DNA from: Methylocystaceae bacterium | Lineage (GTDB): Bacteria > Pseudomonadota > Alphaproteobacteria > Rhizobiales > Beijerinckiaceae | Direction of reading: 5' to 3' | Length of the DNA stretch: 6,908 bases | NCBI GenBank assembly: GCA_003105285.1 | Contig: PQAN01000159.1 | Location: 1-6,908, forward strand | Shown: piece by piece, positions 1 to 6,274 of the stretch | Numbering within the stretch: position 1 is the first letter of the stretch | Layout of the letters: the number at the start of each line of letters is the position of its first letter | The notes under the pieces: generated by a model | What the model saw: only the letters and a program-made list of their open reading frames with translations | The model's database searches: none | What the model was told of the DNA's origin: nothing | Position numbers and translations under genes: made by a program

Positions 1-2205
1 CCGTGCTCGGAATACATGTTCCTCGACGACACGGCCTGTAACCTCGCGTCGCTCAACCTGCTGCAGTTCCGCGACGGCCACACCAAGCGCATCGACGTCG
101 ACGCGTACGAGCACGCCGTGCGGCTGTGGACGATCATGCTCGAAATCTCCGTGCTGATGGCGCAGTTCCCCTCGCGCGAGATCGCCCAGCTCTCCTACGA
201 ATATCGCACGCTGGGCTTGGGATTCGCCAATATCGGCGGTCTCCTCATGTCGTCCGGCATCGCCTATGACAGCGACGCCGGCCGGGCGCTGTGCGGCGCG
301 CTGTCGGCGATCATGACCGGCGTCGCCTATCGCGCCTCGGCCGAGATGGCGAAGGAGCGCGGCGCCTTCGAGGGCTATGCCGCCAATCGCGAAGCCATGC
401 TGCGCGTCATCCGCAATCATCGTCGCGCGGCGCACGGCCAGCGCGCCGGCTATGAGAGCCTCTCCACCATTCCCGTTCCGCTCGATCACGCCGCCTGCCC
501 CGACGCCGATCTCGTCGCCCATGCGACGCGCGCCTGGGACGAGGCGCTGTCGCTCGGCGAGCAATATGGCTATCGCAATGCGCAGGTCTCGGTCGTCGCG
601 CCGACCGGCACGATCGGCCTCGTCATGGATTGCGACACGACCGGCATCGAGCCCGATTTCGCGCTCGTCAAATTCAAGAAGCTCGCCGGCGGCGGCTATC
701 TCAAAATCGTCAACCGCGCCGTGCCGGAAGCGCTGCGCACGCTCGGCTACAAGGAGTCGCAGATCGCCGAGATCGAGGCTTACGCCGTCGGCCACGCCTC
801 TCTCGCCAATGCGCCGGCGATCGACACCGCGTCGCTGCGCGCGCGCGGCTTCACCGACGAGAAGATCGAAACAGTGCAGAAGGCGCTCGCCTCCGCCTTC
901 GACATCAAATTCGTCTTCAACAAATGGACGCTCGGCGCGGAGTTCCTCACCGGCGCGCTCAAAGTTCCGGCCGCCGCGCTCGAGGACACGAGTTTCGATT
1001 TGCTGACGCATCTCGGCTTCTCCAAGCAGGAGATCGAAGCGGCCAATATCCACATCTGCGGCGCCATGACCTTGGAGGGCGCGCCGCATCTTCTGCCCGA
1101 GCATTATCCGGTGTTCGATTGCGCCAACGCCTGCGGGCGCACGGGCAAGCGCTATCTCTCCGTCGAGAGTCACATCCGCATGATGGCGGCGGCGCAACCC
1201 TTCGTCTCGGGCGCGATCTCCAAGACCATCAACATGCCGAACGACGCCGGCGTCGAGGATTGCGAAGCGGCCTACAAGCTCTCCTGGAAGCTGGCGCTGA
1301 AAGCCAATGCGCTCTATCGCGACGGCTCCAAGCTCTCGCAGCCGCTCTCCGCGCAGCTCGTCTCGGACGATGTCGACGAGGCCGACGAACTCGCCGACGA
1401 GATCATCTCCGCCAATGCGCCGGCGCGCGCGGCGGCGATCGCCGAGCGCATCGTCGAACGCGTCGTGCATCATGTCGTGCGCGAACGCGAGAAGCTGCCC
1501 GACCGCCGCAAGGGCTATACGCAGAAGGCGGCCGTCGGCGGCCACAAGGTCTATCTGCGCACGGGCGAATATGCCGACGGGCGCTTGGGCGAGATCTTCA
1601 TCGACATGCACAAGGAAGGCGCGGCCTTCCGCAGCTTGATGAACAATTTCGCCATCGCCATCTCGCTCGGCCTGCAATACGGCGTGCCGCTCGAGGAATA
1701 TGTCGACGCCTTCACCTTCACGCGCTTCGAGCCGGCCGGCCCCGTGCAGGGCAATGACGCGATCAAGAACGCGACGTCGATCCTCGACTATGTGTTCCGC
1801 GAGCTCGCCGTCTCCTATCTCGGCCGCAACGATCTCGCCCATGTCTCGCCGGACGACATCGGCCACGACGTGCTGGGCCGTGGCGAGCACGAGGGCAAAG
1901 CGCCGGAGAGCGCGTCGTCCATCGTCTCGAAGGGACTGCTGCGCTCCAAGACCGACCGGCTGATGCTGGTGCGCGGCGGCGCGACGGCGCTGCGCGAGGA
2001 CGTCGCGCATGATGTCGAGCCGCTGTCGCAGCTCGGCTGGACCAAGCCGACCAAGCCGGTTGAGAGCGTCGCCGAAAAGCGCGCCGAAGCGCGCATGAAA
2101 GGCTATGTCGGCGAGGCCTGCCCCGAATGCGCGAATTTCACCCTCGTGCGCAATGGGACTTGTCTGAAGTGCGAGACCTGCGGCGCGACCACGGGGTGCT
2201 CGTGA
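1..2205 (+). CDS. nrdJ: Class II (adenosylcobalamin-dependent) ribonucleotide reductase, C-terminal part
   Basis: Reduces ribonucleotides to deoxyribonucleotides using coenzyme B12 as radical source; cytosolic. The frame is open from base 1, so the gene begins outside the window and 734 residues plus the stop are visible; the internal Met at base 16 is not the start. The first visible codons read PCSEY: Cys2 and Glu4 fit the finger-loop thiyl-radical Cys and catalytic Glu, and Cys13 (DTACNLASLN) lies 11 residues after Cys2, the spacing of the second redox Cys in class II enzymes. A substrate-loop motif PTGTIG is at residues 201-206. The C-terminus carries CPEC (707, 710), CLKCETC (721, 724, 727) and a final Cys733, as expected for the zinc-ribbon/redox tail of long alphaproteobacterial NrdJ (about 1200 residues in total, from family knowledge). 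The reading frame is undamaged. No partner gene follows; the next 370 bases hold no recognisable gene. Confidence 0.95.
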   Translation, partial: PCSEYMFLDDTACNLASLNLLQFRDGHTKRIDVDAYEHAVRLWTIMLEISVLMAQFPSREIAQLSYEYRTLGLGFANIGGLLMSSGIAYDSDAGRALCGALSAIMTGVAYRASAEMAKERGAFEGYAANREAMLRVIRNHRRAAHGQRAGYESLSTIPVPLDHAACPDADLVAHATRAWDEALSLGEQYGYRNAQVSVVAPTGTIGLVMDCDTTGIEPDFALVKFKKLAGGGYLKIVNRAVPEALRTLGYKESQIAEIEAYAVGHASLANAPAIDTASLRARGFTDEKIETVQKALASAFDIKFVFNKWTLGAEFLTGALKVPAAALEDTSFDLLTHLGFSKQEIEAANIHICGAMTLEGAPHLLPEHYPVFDCANACGRTGKRYLSVESHIRMMAAAQPFVSGAISKTINMPNDAGVEDCEAAYKLSWKLALKANALYRDGSKLSQPLSAQLVSDDVDEADELADEIISANAPARAAAIAERIVERVVHHVVREREKLPDRRKGYTQKAAVGGHKVYLRTGEYADGRLGEIFIDMHKEGAAFRSLMNNFAIAISLGLQYGVPLEEYVDAFTFTRFEPAGPVQGNDAIKNATSILDYVFRELAVSYLGRNDLAHVSPDDIGHDVLGRGEHEGKAPESASSIVSKGLLRSKTDRLMLVRGGATALREDVAHDVEPLSQLGWTKPTKPVESVAEKRAEARMKGYVGEACPECANFTLVRNGTCLKCETCGATTGCS

Positions 2206-2573
2206 GGTCGATATAGGCTGGTGAGTGTGTGGCGGAACCCATAGTTCTTCCGCAACGTACGCAAAATTTTTCCGCAGATCGACAATCCGCCCGGAAAACC
2301 GGGGCCGCCAGAGCGCGGCTCCCGGGACCGGGGGCATCATTCTTCGGAGATCGGAGACGCCGAGATCGTCCCGTACGTAGAGCGCGCCGCGCGCATCTGG
2401 AACGTCAACGCCGTCACGCGCAGCTCAGGCCGGATACGGTCGCGCCCTATCCCGGCGCGGATATCCTCCGCTTCCAGGTCACCAGCGCCGGCGGGCGCAC
2501 CGTGAAAGAGTTGGCCCGACGCCGCTACATGCCGATCCGCCGCCTCAGGCCAATCGGATTTCTTCACATTTCC
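2206..2573. other. Region without a recognisable gene between nrdJ and the IS relics
   Basis: No frame on either strand gives a family I recognise. The plus strand contains short protein-like pieces in two frames (for example EIVPYVERAARIWNVNAV near 2358-2411, then VAPYPGADILRFQVTS near 2441-2488). They could be a frameshifted remnant of one gene, but I cannot name it. A minus-strand open frame over 2337-2567 has unconvincing composition. The right boundary abuts the broken end of the IS21 relic. Confidence 0.4.
2232..2253 (+). terminator. Weak stem-loop after nrdJ, possible terminator
   Basis: The arms GCGGAA (2232-2237) and TTCCGC (2248-2253) are perfect inverted repeats around a 10-base loop, 26 bases after the nrdJ stop. 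An A4T5 run follows about 10 bases later (2262-2270). The stem is short and there is no immediate T tract, so intrinsic termination is only a possibility. Confidence 0.22.
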
Positions 2574-2912
2574 CTAGCTGCGCGCGTGGCGCGCGATCTC
2601 GACGCCCTCGCAGAAGACGACCACCTCATCGACGAAGCCCTTCACCAGAACATCGCGGAAGCCGTAGGCGGTCGGAACCGAATAATCCTTCACCACCGTG
2701 TAGCCGCCGGCAAAGCCGTGCTCGTCCCGCAGCCGATCGAAAATCCGCTTCGCTGTATGCCGCTGCTTGAGCGGCGCCGTCCGGTCCGCGTCCAGGATCG
2801 CGTCGATCACCGGGACCAGCGGTCCGAGCTTCGGGCGCTCGGGCGGCTTGGTCCGCACATAGCCGGGAGGAGCCGAGTAGCGACACATCTTGGCGATCGT
2901 GTCGCGGCTCTG
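2574..2912 (-). pseudogene. istA: IS21-family transposase (IstA) relic with the catalytic domain deleted
   Basis: Minus-strand translation gives a piece of an HTH region (SRDTIAKMCRYSAPPGYVR), then the conserved stretch KLGPLVPVIDAILDADR, KQRHTAKRIFDRLRDEHG and GGYTVVKDY. In IS21 transposases VVKDY precedes the DDE domain, beginning around a HAQVDFG motif. Here the text jumps at DY to SVPTAYGFRDVLVKG and FVDEVVVFCEGVEIARHARS, which in the family lies after the catalytic core (motif TNDYSVP). About 110 of roughly 500 residues remain and all catalytic acids are gone. The frame stops at 2574-2576. There is no N-terminus: upstream the sequence changes to an oppositely oriented IS701 fragment. No istB is present. 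The family is recalled from memory but the motifs are distinctive. Confidence 0.75.
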
Positions 2913-2913
2913 C

Positions 2914-3187
2914 GTTGCGGAGGGTCATAAGCACCGTATGCTTGGTAATCGCATGCAGTGCATGCCGGGCGATGAGGTCTGGCTCGTTGGCGAACGCCGT
3001 TCGACGGGCGAGCAGAAATACTATGTGTCGAACCTGCCTGCTGACGCGAGCCTCAAAACGCTCGCCGCCACGATCAAAGCCAGGTGGGTCTGCGAGCAGG
3101 CGCATCAGCAACTCAAAGAAGAACTCGGCCTCGACCACTTCGAAGGTCGCTCATGGACCGGCTTACACCGGCACGCGTTGATGACGA
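2914..3187 (+). pseudogene. IS701-family transposase fragment (C-terminal part)
   Basis: The plus-strand frame reads PGDEVWLVGERR, STGEQKYYVSNLPADASLK, ARWVCEQAHQQLKEELGL and DHFEGRSWTGLHRHALMTM. This is the conserved end of the DDE domain of IS701-type transposases, with the catalytic-Glu region in the EQAHQQLKEELGLDHFEGR block. The first two thirds of the protein and the first catalytic Asp residues are missing. After ALMTM the similarity ends abruptly at about 3187, where the family would continue with IAYAFLQ, and the text becomes a pRiA4b ORF-3 remnant. The open frame from an ATG at 2890 has no convincing ribosome-binding site and is chimeric. This is a subgroup different from the IS701-type fragment at the right edge. 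Confidence 0.78.
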
Positions 3188-3189
3188 TG

Positions 3190-3337
3190 GTCGAGGCCAG
3201 CGGACGCTGTTCTCCCGAGGATGTCGGCGGGCCCTGGGGTTACGCCGATGCTGGAAGTGATCAACGAGCCGAAAACACGAGCGCCACGACGAAATCTACG
3301 AATGGCTCGCGGAGGATTTCGATCCCCATGCCCGACC
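3190..3337 (+). pseudogene. Frameshifted remnant of a plasmid pRiA4b ORF-3-like protein
   Basis: Three successive plus-strand frames give consecutive pieces of the C-terminal signature of the PRiA4_ORF3 family (Pfam PF07929): GRCSPEDVGGPWGYAD in the first, MLEVINEP in the second, and KHERHDEIYEWLAEDFDPHA in the third. The frame changes fall near 3246-3251 and in the AAAAC run near 3271-3276. The family normally has this text in one frame near its C-terminus, so this is a decayed fragment lacking the N-terminal part. The gene family is common on plasmids and in accessory regions; its function is unknown to me. It is sandwiched between the IS701 fragment and the end of the nifU-like gene. Confidence 0.72.
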
Positions 3338-3370
3338 ACCTGCCGCGCGAGGAGGGCCGCGCCTGCCCGA

Positions 3371-3387
3371 CCGGGCTTTACGCCCGG
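3371..3387 (-). terminator. Stem-loop just after the nifU-like gene
   Basis: The arms CCGGGC (3371-3376) and GCCCGG (3382-3387) form a perfect 6-bp GC-only stem with a 5-base loop. Read on the minus strand it begins one base after the TGA of the nifU-like gene (3389-3391). No T tract follows, so it may be a Rho-assisted terminator or an mRNA 3'-end stabiliser rather than a canonical intrinsic terminator. Confidence 0.35.
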
Positions 3388-3388
3388 A

Positions 3389-3679
3389 TCACAGGGCGGG
3401 CACGACCAGGACCGGCCCGCCCCCCAGCGCTGCCGCCAGGACGCGACGAATGCCCCCGAGTGTCTCGTTGGAGGCTCCGCAGGCGGCGCACATGCCTTTC
3501 AGCCGCACCTTGACCTTCGGTCCCTCGACGCAGACGAGCTCGATGTCGCCGCCATCGGCCTGAAAGTCGGGCCGCAGCTGCTCCAGCGTTTCGGAGATGA
3601 TGCGTAAGCGCTCGCTTTCATTGTCTTTGGAAAAGGCGGCATCGGTGATGGTGGCGGATGAGGTGACTTCGCTGATCAT
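3389..3679 (-). CDS. NifU C-terminal-domain (NFU-type) Fe-S scaffold protein
   Basis: A 96-residue protein consisting almost entirely of a NifU C-terminal domain: LRPDFQADGGDIELVCVEG (35-53), KVKVRLKG (55-62) and the CAAC motif (Cys64, Cys67) followed by GASNETLGGI. In this family the CxxC pair bridges a labile 4Fe-4S cluster across a dimer and delivers it to apo-enzymes such as nitrogenase components. The IscU-like N-terminal and central 2Fe-2S domains of full NifU are absent. An in-frame ATG at 3736 would add 19 residues, but I prefer 3679: it has GGAG five bases upstream, and the sigma54 promoter candidate at 3745-3760 would start transcription near 3734, leaving the 3736 codon at or outside the transcript end. 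It is divergent from the anfA-like gene, which supports a nitrogen-fixation role. Whether it belongs to a nif, anf or vnf set cannot be told here. Confidence 0.85.
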   Translation of the reverse strand: MISEVTSSATITDAAFSKDNESERLRIISETLEQLRPDFQADGGDIELVCVEGPKVKVRLKGMCAACGASNETLGGIRRVLAAALGGGPVLVVPAL

Positions 3680-3744
3680 GGCGGCTCCAGAATGGCGGAA
3701 GATGCGCTCGGCGGCGTTTCGGGCCGGAATGCTCATCCTTTTTC

Positions 3745-3760
3745 CGCAACAGCCATGCCA
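3745..3760 (-). promoter_or_regulatory. Sigma54 (-24/-12) promoter candidate for the nifU-like gene
   Basis: On the minus strand the bases read TGGCAT-GGCTG-TTGCG, against the RpoN consensus TGGCAC-N5-TTGCA/T. The invariant GG and GC are separated by exactly 10 bases. Transcription would start near 3734, giving a leader of about 55 bases before the ATG at 3679. I found no perfect TGT-N10-ACA NifA site upstream; TGT-N10-AAA at 3903-3918 (plus strand) is a one-mismatch near miss. Confidence 0.6.
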
Positions 3761-4029
3761 GCCGATCCGCGTCCATCTCCGCCTCGGTCAGGGGCTTTCC
3801 GGAAGAGCTGCCCTGTTACAGCGCCGGAGCCTGTTTTTCGCCGGATTTCCGGATGAGCGCCGATCTTGGAAAAGGCGTTCTCTCCGTCTTTTCCCCGATG
3901 CATGTGGCGGCGAAGAAAATCCTCATTTCGGTATAATTCACATTTTGGGGTCAAATATAATGGATTGCCAAACGGCTTTCTCATTATGGAATCGGCCGCG
4001 GACGCCTTCGCTGAGGTCGGCGATCGCTT
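3761..4029. other. Divergent intergenic region between the nifU-like and anfA-like genes
   Basis: No convincing gene is seen here. An AT-rich patch at about 3915-3965 stands out from the GC-rich surroundings and contains two TATAAT hexamers on the plus strand (near 3931 and 3956), without good -35 partners. Such a patch between two enhancer-dependent promoters could be a DNA-bending or activator-binding zone, but I see no clear IHF, Mo-box or GTAC-N6-GTAC (VnfA-type) site. Long minus-strand open frames over this region (for example 3733-4113) lack family features. Confidence 0.5.
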
Positions 4030-4050
4030 GAGATGCCGGCCCGGCATCTC
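4030..4050. promoter_or_regulatory. Perfect 21-bp palindrome upstream of the anfA-like promoter
   Basis: GAGATGCCGG (4030-4039) and CCGGCATCTC (4041-4050) are perfect inverted repeats around a single central C at 4040. The site ends 13 bases before the -24 element at 4063. The single-base centre suits a dimeric protein operator better than an RNA hairpin, though a hairpin with a 3-base loop is possible. The binding protein is unknown. Confidence 0.5.
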
Positions 4051-4062
4051 GCAGAAAAGTAC

Positions 4063-4078
4063 TGGCCTCAAAATTGCC
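4063..4078 (+). promoter_or_regulatory. Sigma54 (-24/-12) promoter candidate for the anfA-like gene
   Basis: TGGCCT-CAAAA-TTGCC matches the RpoN consensus TGGCAC-N5-TTGCA/T, with GG and GC exactly 10 bases apart. Transcription would start near 4089, about 37 bases before the ATG at 4126. The gene itself encodes a sigma54 activator, so positive autoregulation or control by NtrC/NifA is possible (inference). Confidence 0.6.
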
Positions 4079-4125
4079 TGTCTTGCAGGCCGGCGCTCTA
4101 ATTCACCCTTCAAGGGAAATTACGC

Positions 4126-5169
4126 ATGAATGCGGCTAGCCCCTCGACATTGAAAGCTAGCCCCTCGACATTGAAACTGGACATCGGCGGTTTCGACGAG
4201 GAGTTCAACCATTGTTTTACGGGCGAATGCCGTATCAGTGTTCTTCCCATCCTTTATCAAATCAGCCAGACGATCACCGCCAGCGCCGACTTCGTCAGTA
4301 CCTTGGCCATCATCCTCAATGTCATGCAACAGCGGCTGCGGATGCGCCGCGGGATCGTGACCCTGTATGACCGCTCCGGCGGAACCATCTTCATCCACGA
4401 GAGCTTCGGCCTGACGGACGAGGAGAAGGGACGCGGCGTTTATGCGCCCGGCGAGGGCGTCACCGGTAAGGTGGTGCAGGGCGGCAAGACGATCATCACA
4501 CAGAATCTGCACGATGGCCCGAATTCTCAGGACAGCGTCCAAGTGGACGCAAAAAAGAAGCGGGCGAATACGATCTTCTTCTGCATTCCCATCATCCTCG
4601 CCCAGAAGGTGGTTGGCGCCATCGGCGCGGAGCGCACCTATACGAGCAAGCGCCTTCTGAAACAGGACGTTGAAATCCTCACCATGGTTGCTTCCATCAT
4701 CGCCCCCGCCGCCGAATTGTATCTGATGGAAAACCTGGAAAAGGTGCGGCTTGAGAATGAGAACCGCCGTCTGCGCAATGCCCTGAAGCAACAGTTCCGG
4801 CCGGCCAACATCATCGGCAATTCCAAACCGATGCAGGAAGTCTACGACCTGATCCAGAAGGTTGCGGTTACCCAGGCTACCGTCCTGATCCTGGGCGAAA
4901 GCGGCGTCGGCAAGGAGTTGGTGGCGAGCGCCATCCATTACAACGGCTCCAGCGCGGAAGGTCCCTTTATCCAGTCCAATTGCGCGGCGTTGCCAGAAAA
5001 TCTCGCGGAAAGCGAACTCTTCGGCCATGAGCGCGGCGCCTTCACCGGAGCTGTGACCCTGCACAAGGGCCGCTTCGAGCAGGCCAATGGCGGCACGATC
5101 TTTCTCGACGAAATCGGCGAGCTCAGCCTATCGGTTCAGACCAAGCTGCTGCGGGTCTTGCAGGAGCGC
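4126..5169 (+). pseudogene. anfA: AnfA/VnfA-type sigma54-dependent nitrogenase activator, truncated in the AAA+ domain
   Basis: A bacterial enhancer-binding protein of the kind that turns on alternative (Fe-only or V) nitrogenase genes. The start ATG has AAGGG nine bases upstream (4112-4116). Domains: an N-terminal Cys30-X4-Cys35 (HCFTGEC), the spacing described for AnfA; a GAF domain at about residues 45-200; a short charged linker (LENENRRLRNALKQQF); then an AAA+ ATPase with Walker A GESGVGKE (257-264), the sigma54-contacting GAFTGA loop (304-309) and Walker B IFLDE (Asp328, Glu329). Text consistent with the family ends at KLLRVLQER, Arg348 (codon 5167-5169). The rest of the AAA+ domain (sensor I, arginine finger) and the Fis-type HTH are missing, so it cannot bind its DNA sites. 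The frame stays open through the IS630 element to 5682, adding about 170 unrelated residues. VnfA is the alternative name: its CxC-X4-C motif is only partly present, with Asn28 at the place of the first Cys. Confidence 0.85.
4135..4176 (+). repeat. Perfect in-frame 21-bp tandem duplication in the anfA-like gene
   Basis: Two identical 21-base units (4135-4155 and 4156-4176, each beginning GCTAGCCCCTCG) encode ASPSTLK twice, at residues 4-10 and 11-17. The copies have no mismatch, suggesting a recent slippage event. The duplication pushes the regulatory cysteines seven residues further from the N-terminus (30/35 instead of 23/28). Confidence 0.95.
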
Positions 5170-5194
5170 ACTGGCGAACAGATGGAGGTTCGCC

Positions 5195-6258
5195 ATGGCG
5201 GCTGCGATTGGGCTTCGAGGCGATTACGACGCGCGCTCCTTGCGGGCGATAGCGAAGCGTTCGAAGGACGGGCCGCAAGCGCGCCGTCTCCTCGCCCTGG
5301 CGTCGGTCTACGACGGCGGCGCTCGCAGCGAGGCGGCGAAGATCGGCGGCGTCACTCTCCAGGTCGTTCGCGACTGGGTGCTGCGTTTCAACGCCGAGGG
5401 GCCCGGCGGGCTGGTCGACCGCAAGGCGCCGGGACAACCCTCGCGGCTCGACGACGCGCATCGCGCCGCGCTGGCGGCGCTCATCGAGGAGGAGCCGACG
5501 CCGGCCATCCATGGCGTCGTGCGCTGGCGGATCGTCGATCTGTGCCATTGGACATTCGAGGAGTTCCGCGTCGTCGTCTCGGAGCAGACCATGAGCCGAG
5601 AGCTGCGCAAAATGGGCTATCGCAAGCTGTCGGCGCGGCCGCGTCATCATGCGCAGGCCGAAGGCGCGATCGAGGATTTTAAAAAAATTTCCCCGCTCGT
5701 CTGGAGGAAATCGCGCGCGAAAAGCGCGTCGCCTCGGACAAGATAGAAATCTGGTTCGAGGACGAGGCGCGCATCGGCCAGAAGAACAAGATCACGCGCC
5801 GATGGGCGAAACGCGGATCGAGGCCGAGCGCGCCCCATGATCAGCGCACCGCCTCGACCTACATCTTCGGCGCCGTCTGTCCAAAGGACGGCAAGGGCGC
5901 GGCGCTGGTTCTCCCTGCCTGCAACACCTACGCGATGAATCTGCTCCTCGTCGAAATCAGCAAAGCTGTCGCGCCGGGCGCCCACGCTGCGCTCATCGTC
6001 GACCGCGCCGGCTGGCACATGACCGACAAGCTGGTCGTTCCGCCCAACATCACGCTCGTTCCATTACCGGCGAAATGTCCAGAGCTGAACCCGGCCGAAA
6101 ACGTCTGGCAGTTCCTGCGCGAGAACTGGCTGTCCAACCGCGTCTTCAAATCCTACGACGACATTGTCGATCATTGTTGCGCCGCCTGGAACAAGCTCAT
6201 CGAGCAGCCTTGGCGCATCATGTCCATTGGGCTACGCGACTGGGCTCATGGGTCTTGA
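5195..6258 (+). CDS. IS630-family transposase, two frames joined by a -1 shift
   Basis: Catalyses cut-and-paste transposition of its own element. The ATG at 5195 has a perfect GGAGG six bases upstream (5184-5188). Frame 1 (5195 to a stop ending at 5746) encodes the DNA-binding part: an HTH (ASVYDGGARSEAAKIGG...VVRDWVLRF) and a second winged helix (WTFEEFRVVVSEQTMSRELR) ending in RKMGYRKLSARPRHHAQ. The conserved sequence then continues one base back (FKKNFPARLEEIAREKR) and runs to the TGA at 6256-6258. A -1 shift in the A7 run at 5681-5687 gives a 354-residue protein, normal for the family. The catalytic triad is Asp190 (FEDEARIG), Asp270 (LIVDRAGWH) and Glu302 (LNPAENVW). Both halves are otherwise undamaged, so the enzyme may be active if the shift is programmed; a plain one-base lesion is the alternative. 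Confidence 0.88.
5678..5690 (+). promoter_or_regulatory. Candidate -1 frameshift or slippage site of the IS630 transposase
   Basis: In the zero frame the codons are TTT AAA AAA ATT; shifting back one base after the second AAA gives AAT TTC, restoring the conserved FKKNFP text. An A7 run flanked by T4 and T3 is very unusual in this GC-rich gene. A GAGG lies 5 bases upstream (5672-5675). A hairpin with a 6-bp stem and GAAAA loop lies at 5713-5729, farther downstream than usual stimulators. The run does not form a perfect X-XXY-YYZ heptamer, because T precedes the first AAA. Confidence 0.55.
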
Positions 6259-6274
6259 TCAGTGAGGGTTGGTA

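Larger units (their letters stand above)
5169..6264 (+). mobile_element. IS630-family insertion sequence in the anfA-like gene
   Basis: The element contains one transposase in two overlapping frames. Proposed ends: CACTG at 5169-5173 and its complement CAGTG at 6260-6264; aligned inward, the two ends also share an AA pair and little more, so the terminal repeats are imperfect and the ends tentative. IS630/Tc1 elements duplicate a TA dinucleotide, but no TA lies at the left junction, and the right flank is an IS1595-type remnant rather than the rest of anfA. The flanks have therefore been rearranged after or during insertion. Confidence 0.75.

Noticed and set aside
630..1757. Plus-strand Arg-rich open frame inside nrdJ
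   Set aside because: Out-of-frame shadow of a strongly supported gene.
3389..3736. NifU-like protein starting at the ATG at 3736
   Set aside because: It lies at or before the predicted sigma54 transcription start and its upstream spacing is poor; the ATG at 3679 has a proper GGAG. The longer start remains possible if another promoter is used.
3618..3776. Minus-strand frame starting MDADRLAWLLRKKDE, about 52 residues with a GAGG-like upstream site
   Set aside because: Its start lies upstream of the sigma54 element and its second half overlaps the nifU-like gene with Arg/His-rich shadow composition; no family recognised.
3903..3918. NifA upstream activator site TGT-N10-ACA
   Set aside because: The right half reads AAA rather than ACA; one mismatch in a six-base consensus is not evidence enough.
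3915..3965. Sigma70 promoters from two TATAAT hexamers
   Set aside because: No -35 hexamer at 16-18 bases could be matched with confidence.
3733..4113. Minus-strand 126-residue open frame over the divergent intergenic region
   Set aside because: No family features, and it would run through both promoter candidates and the palindrome.
4120..5064. Long minus-strand open frame opposite the anfA-like gene
   Set aside because: A shadow of the real plus-strand gene, typical of high-GC DNA; no domain seen.
4126..5682. 518-codon open frame read as one intact regulator
   Set aside because: Residues after about 348 come from the IS630 element read out of its coding frame and have no AAA+ sensor, arginine finger or HTH text.
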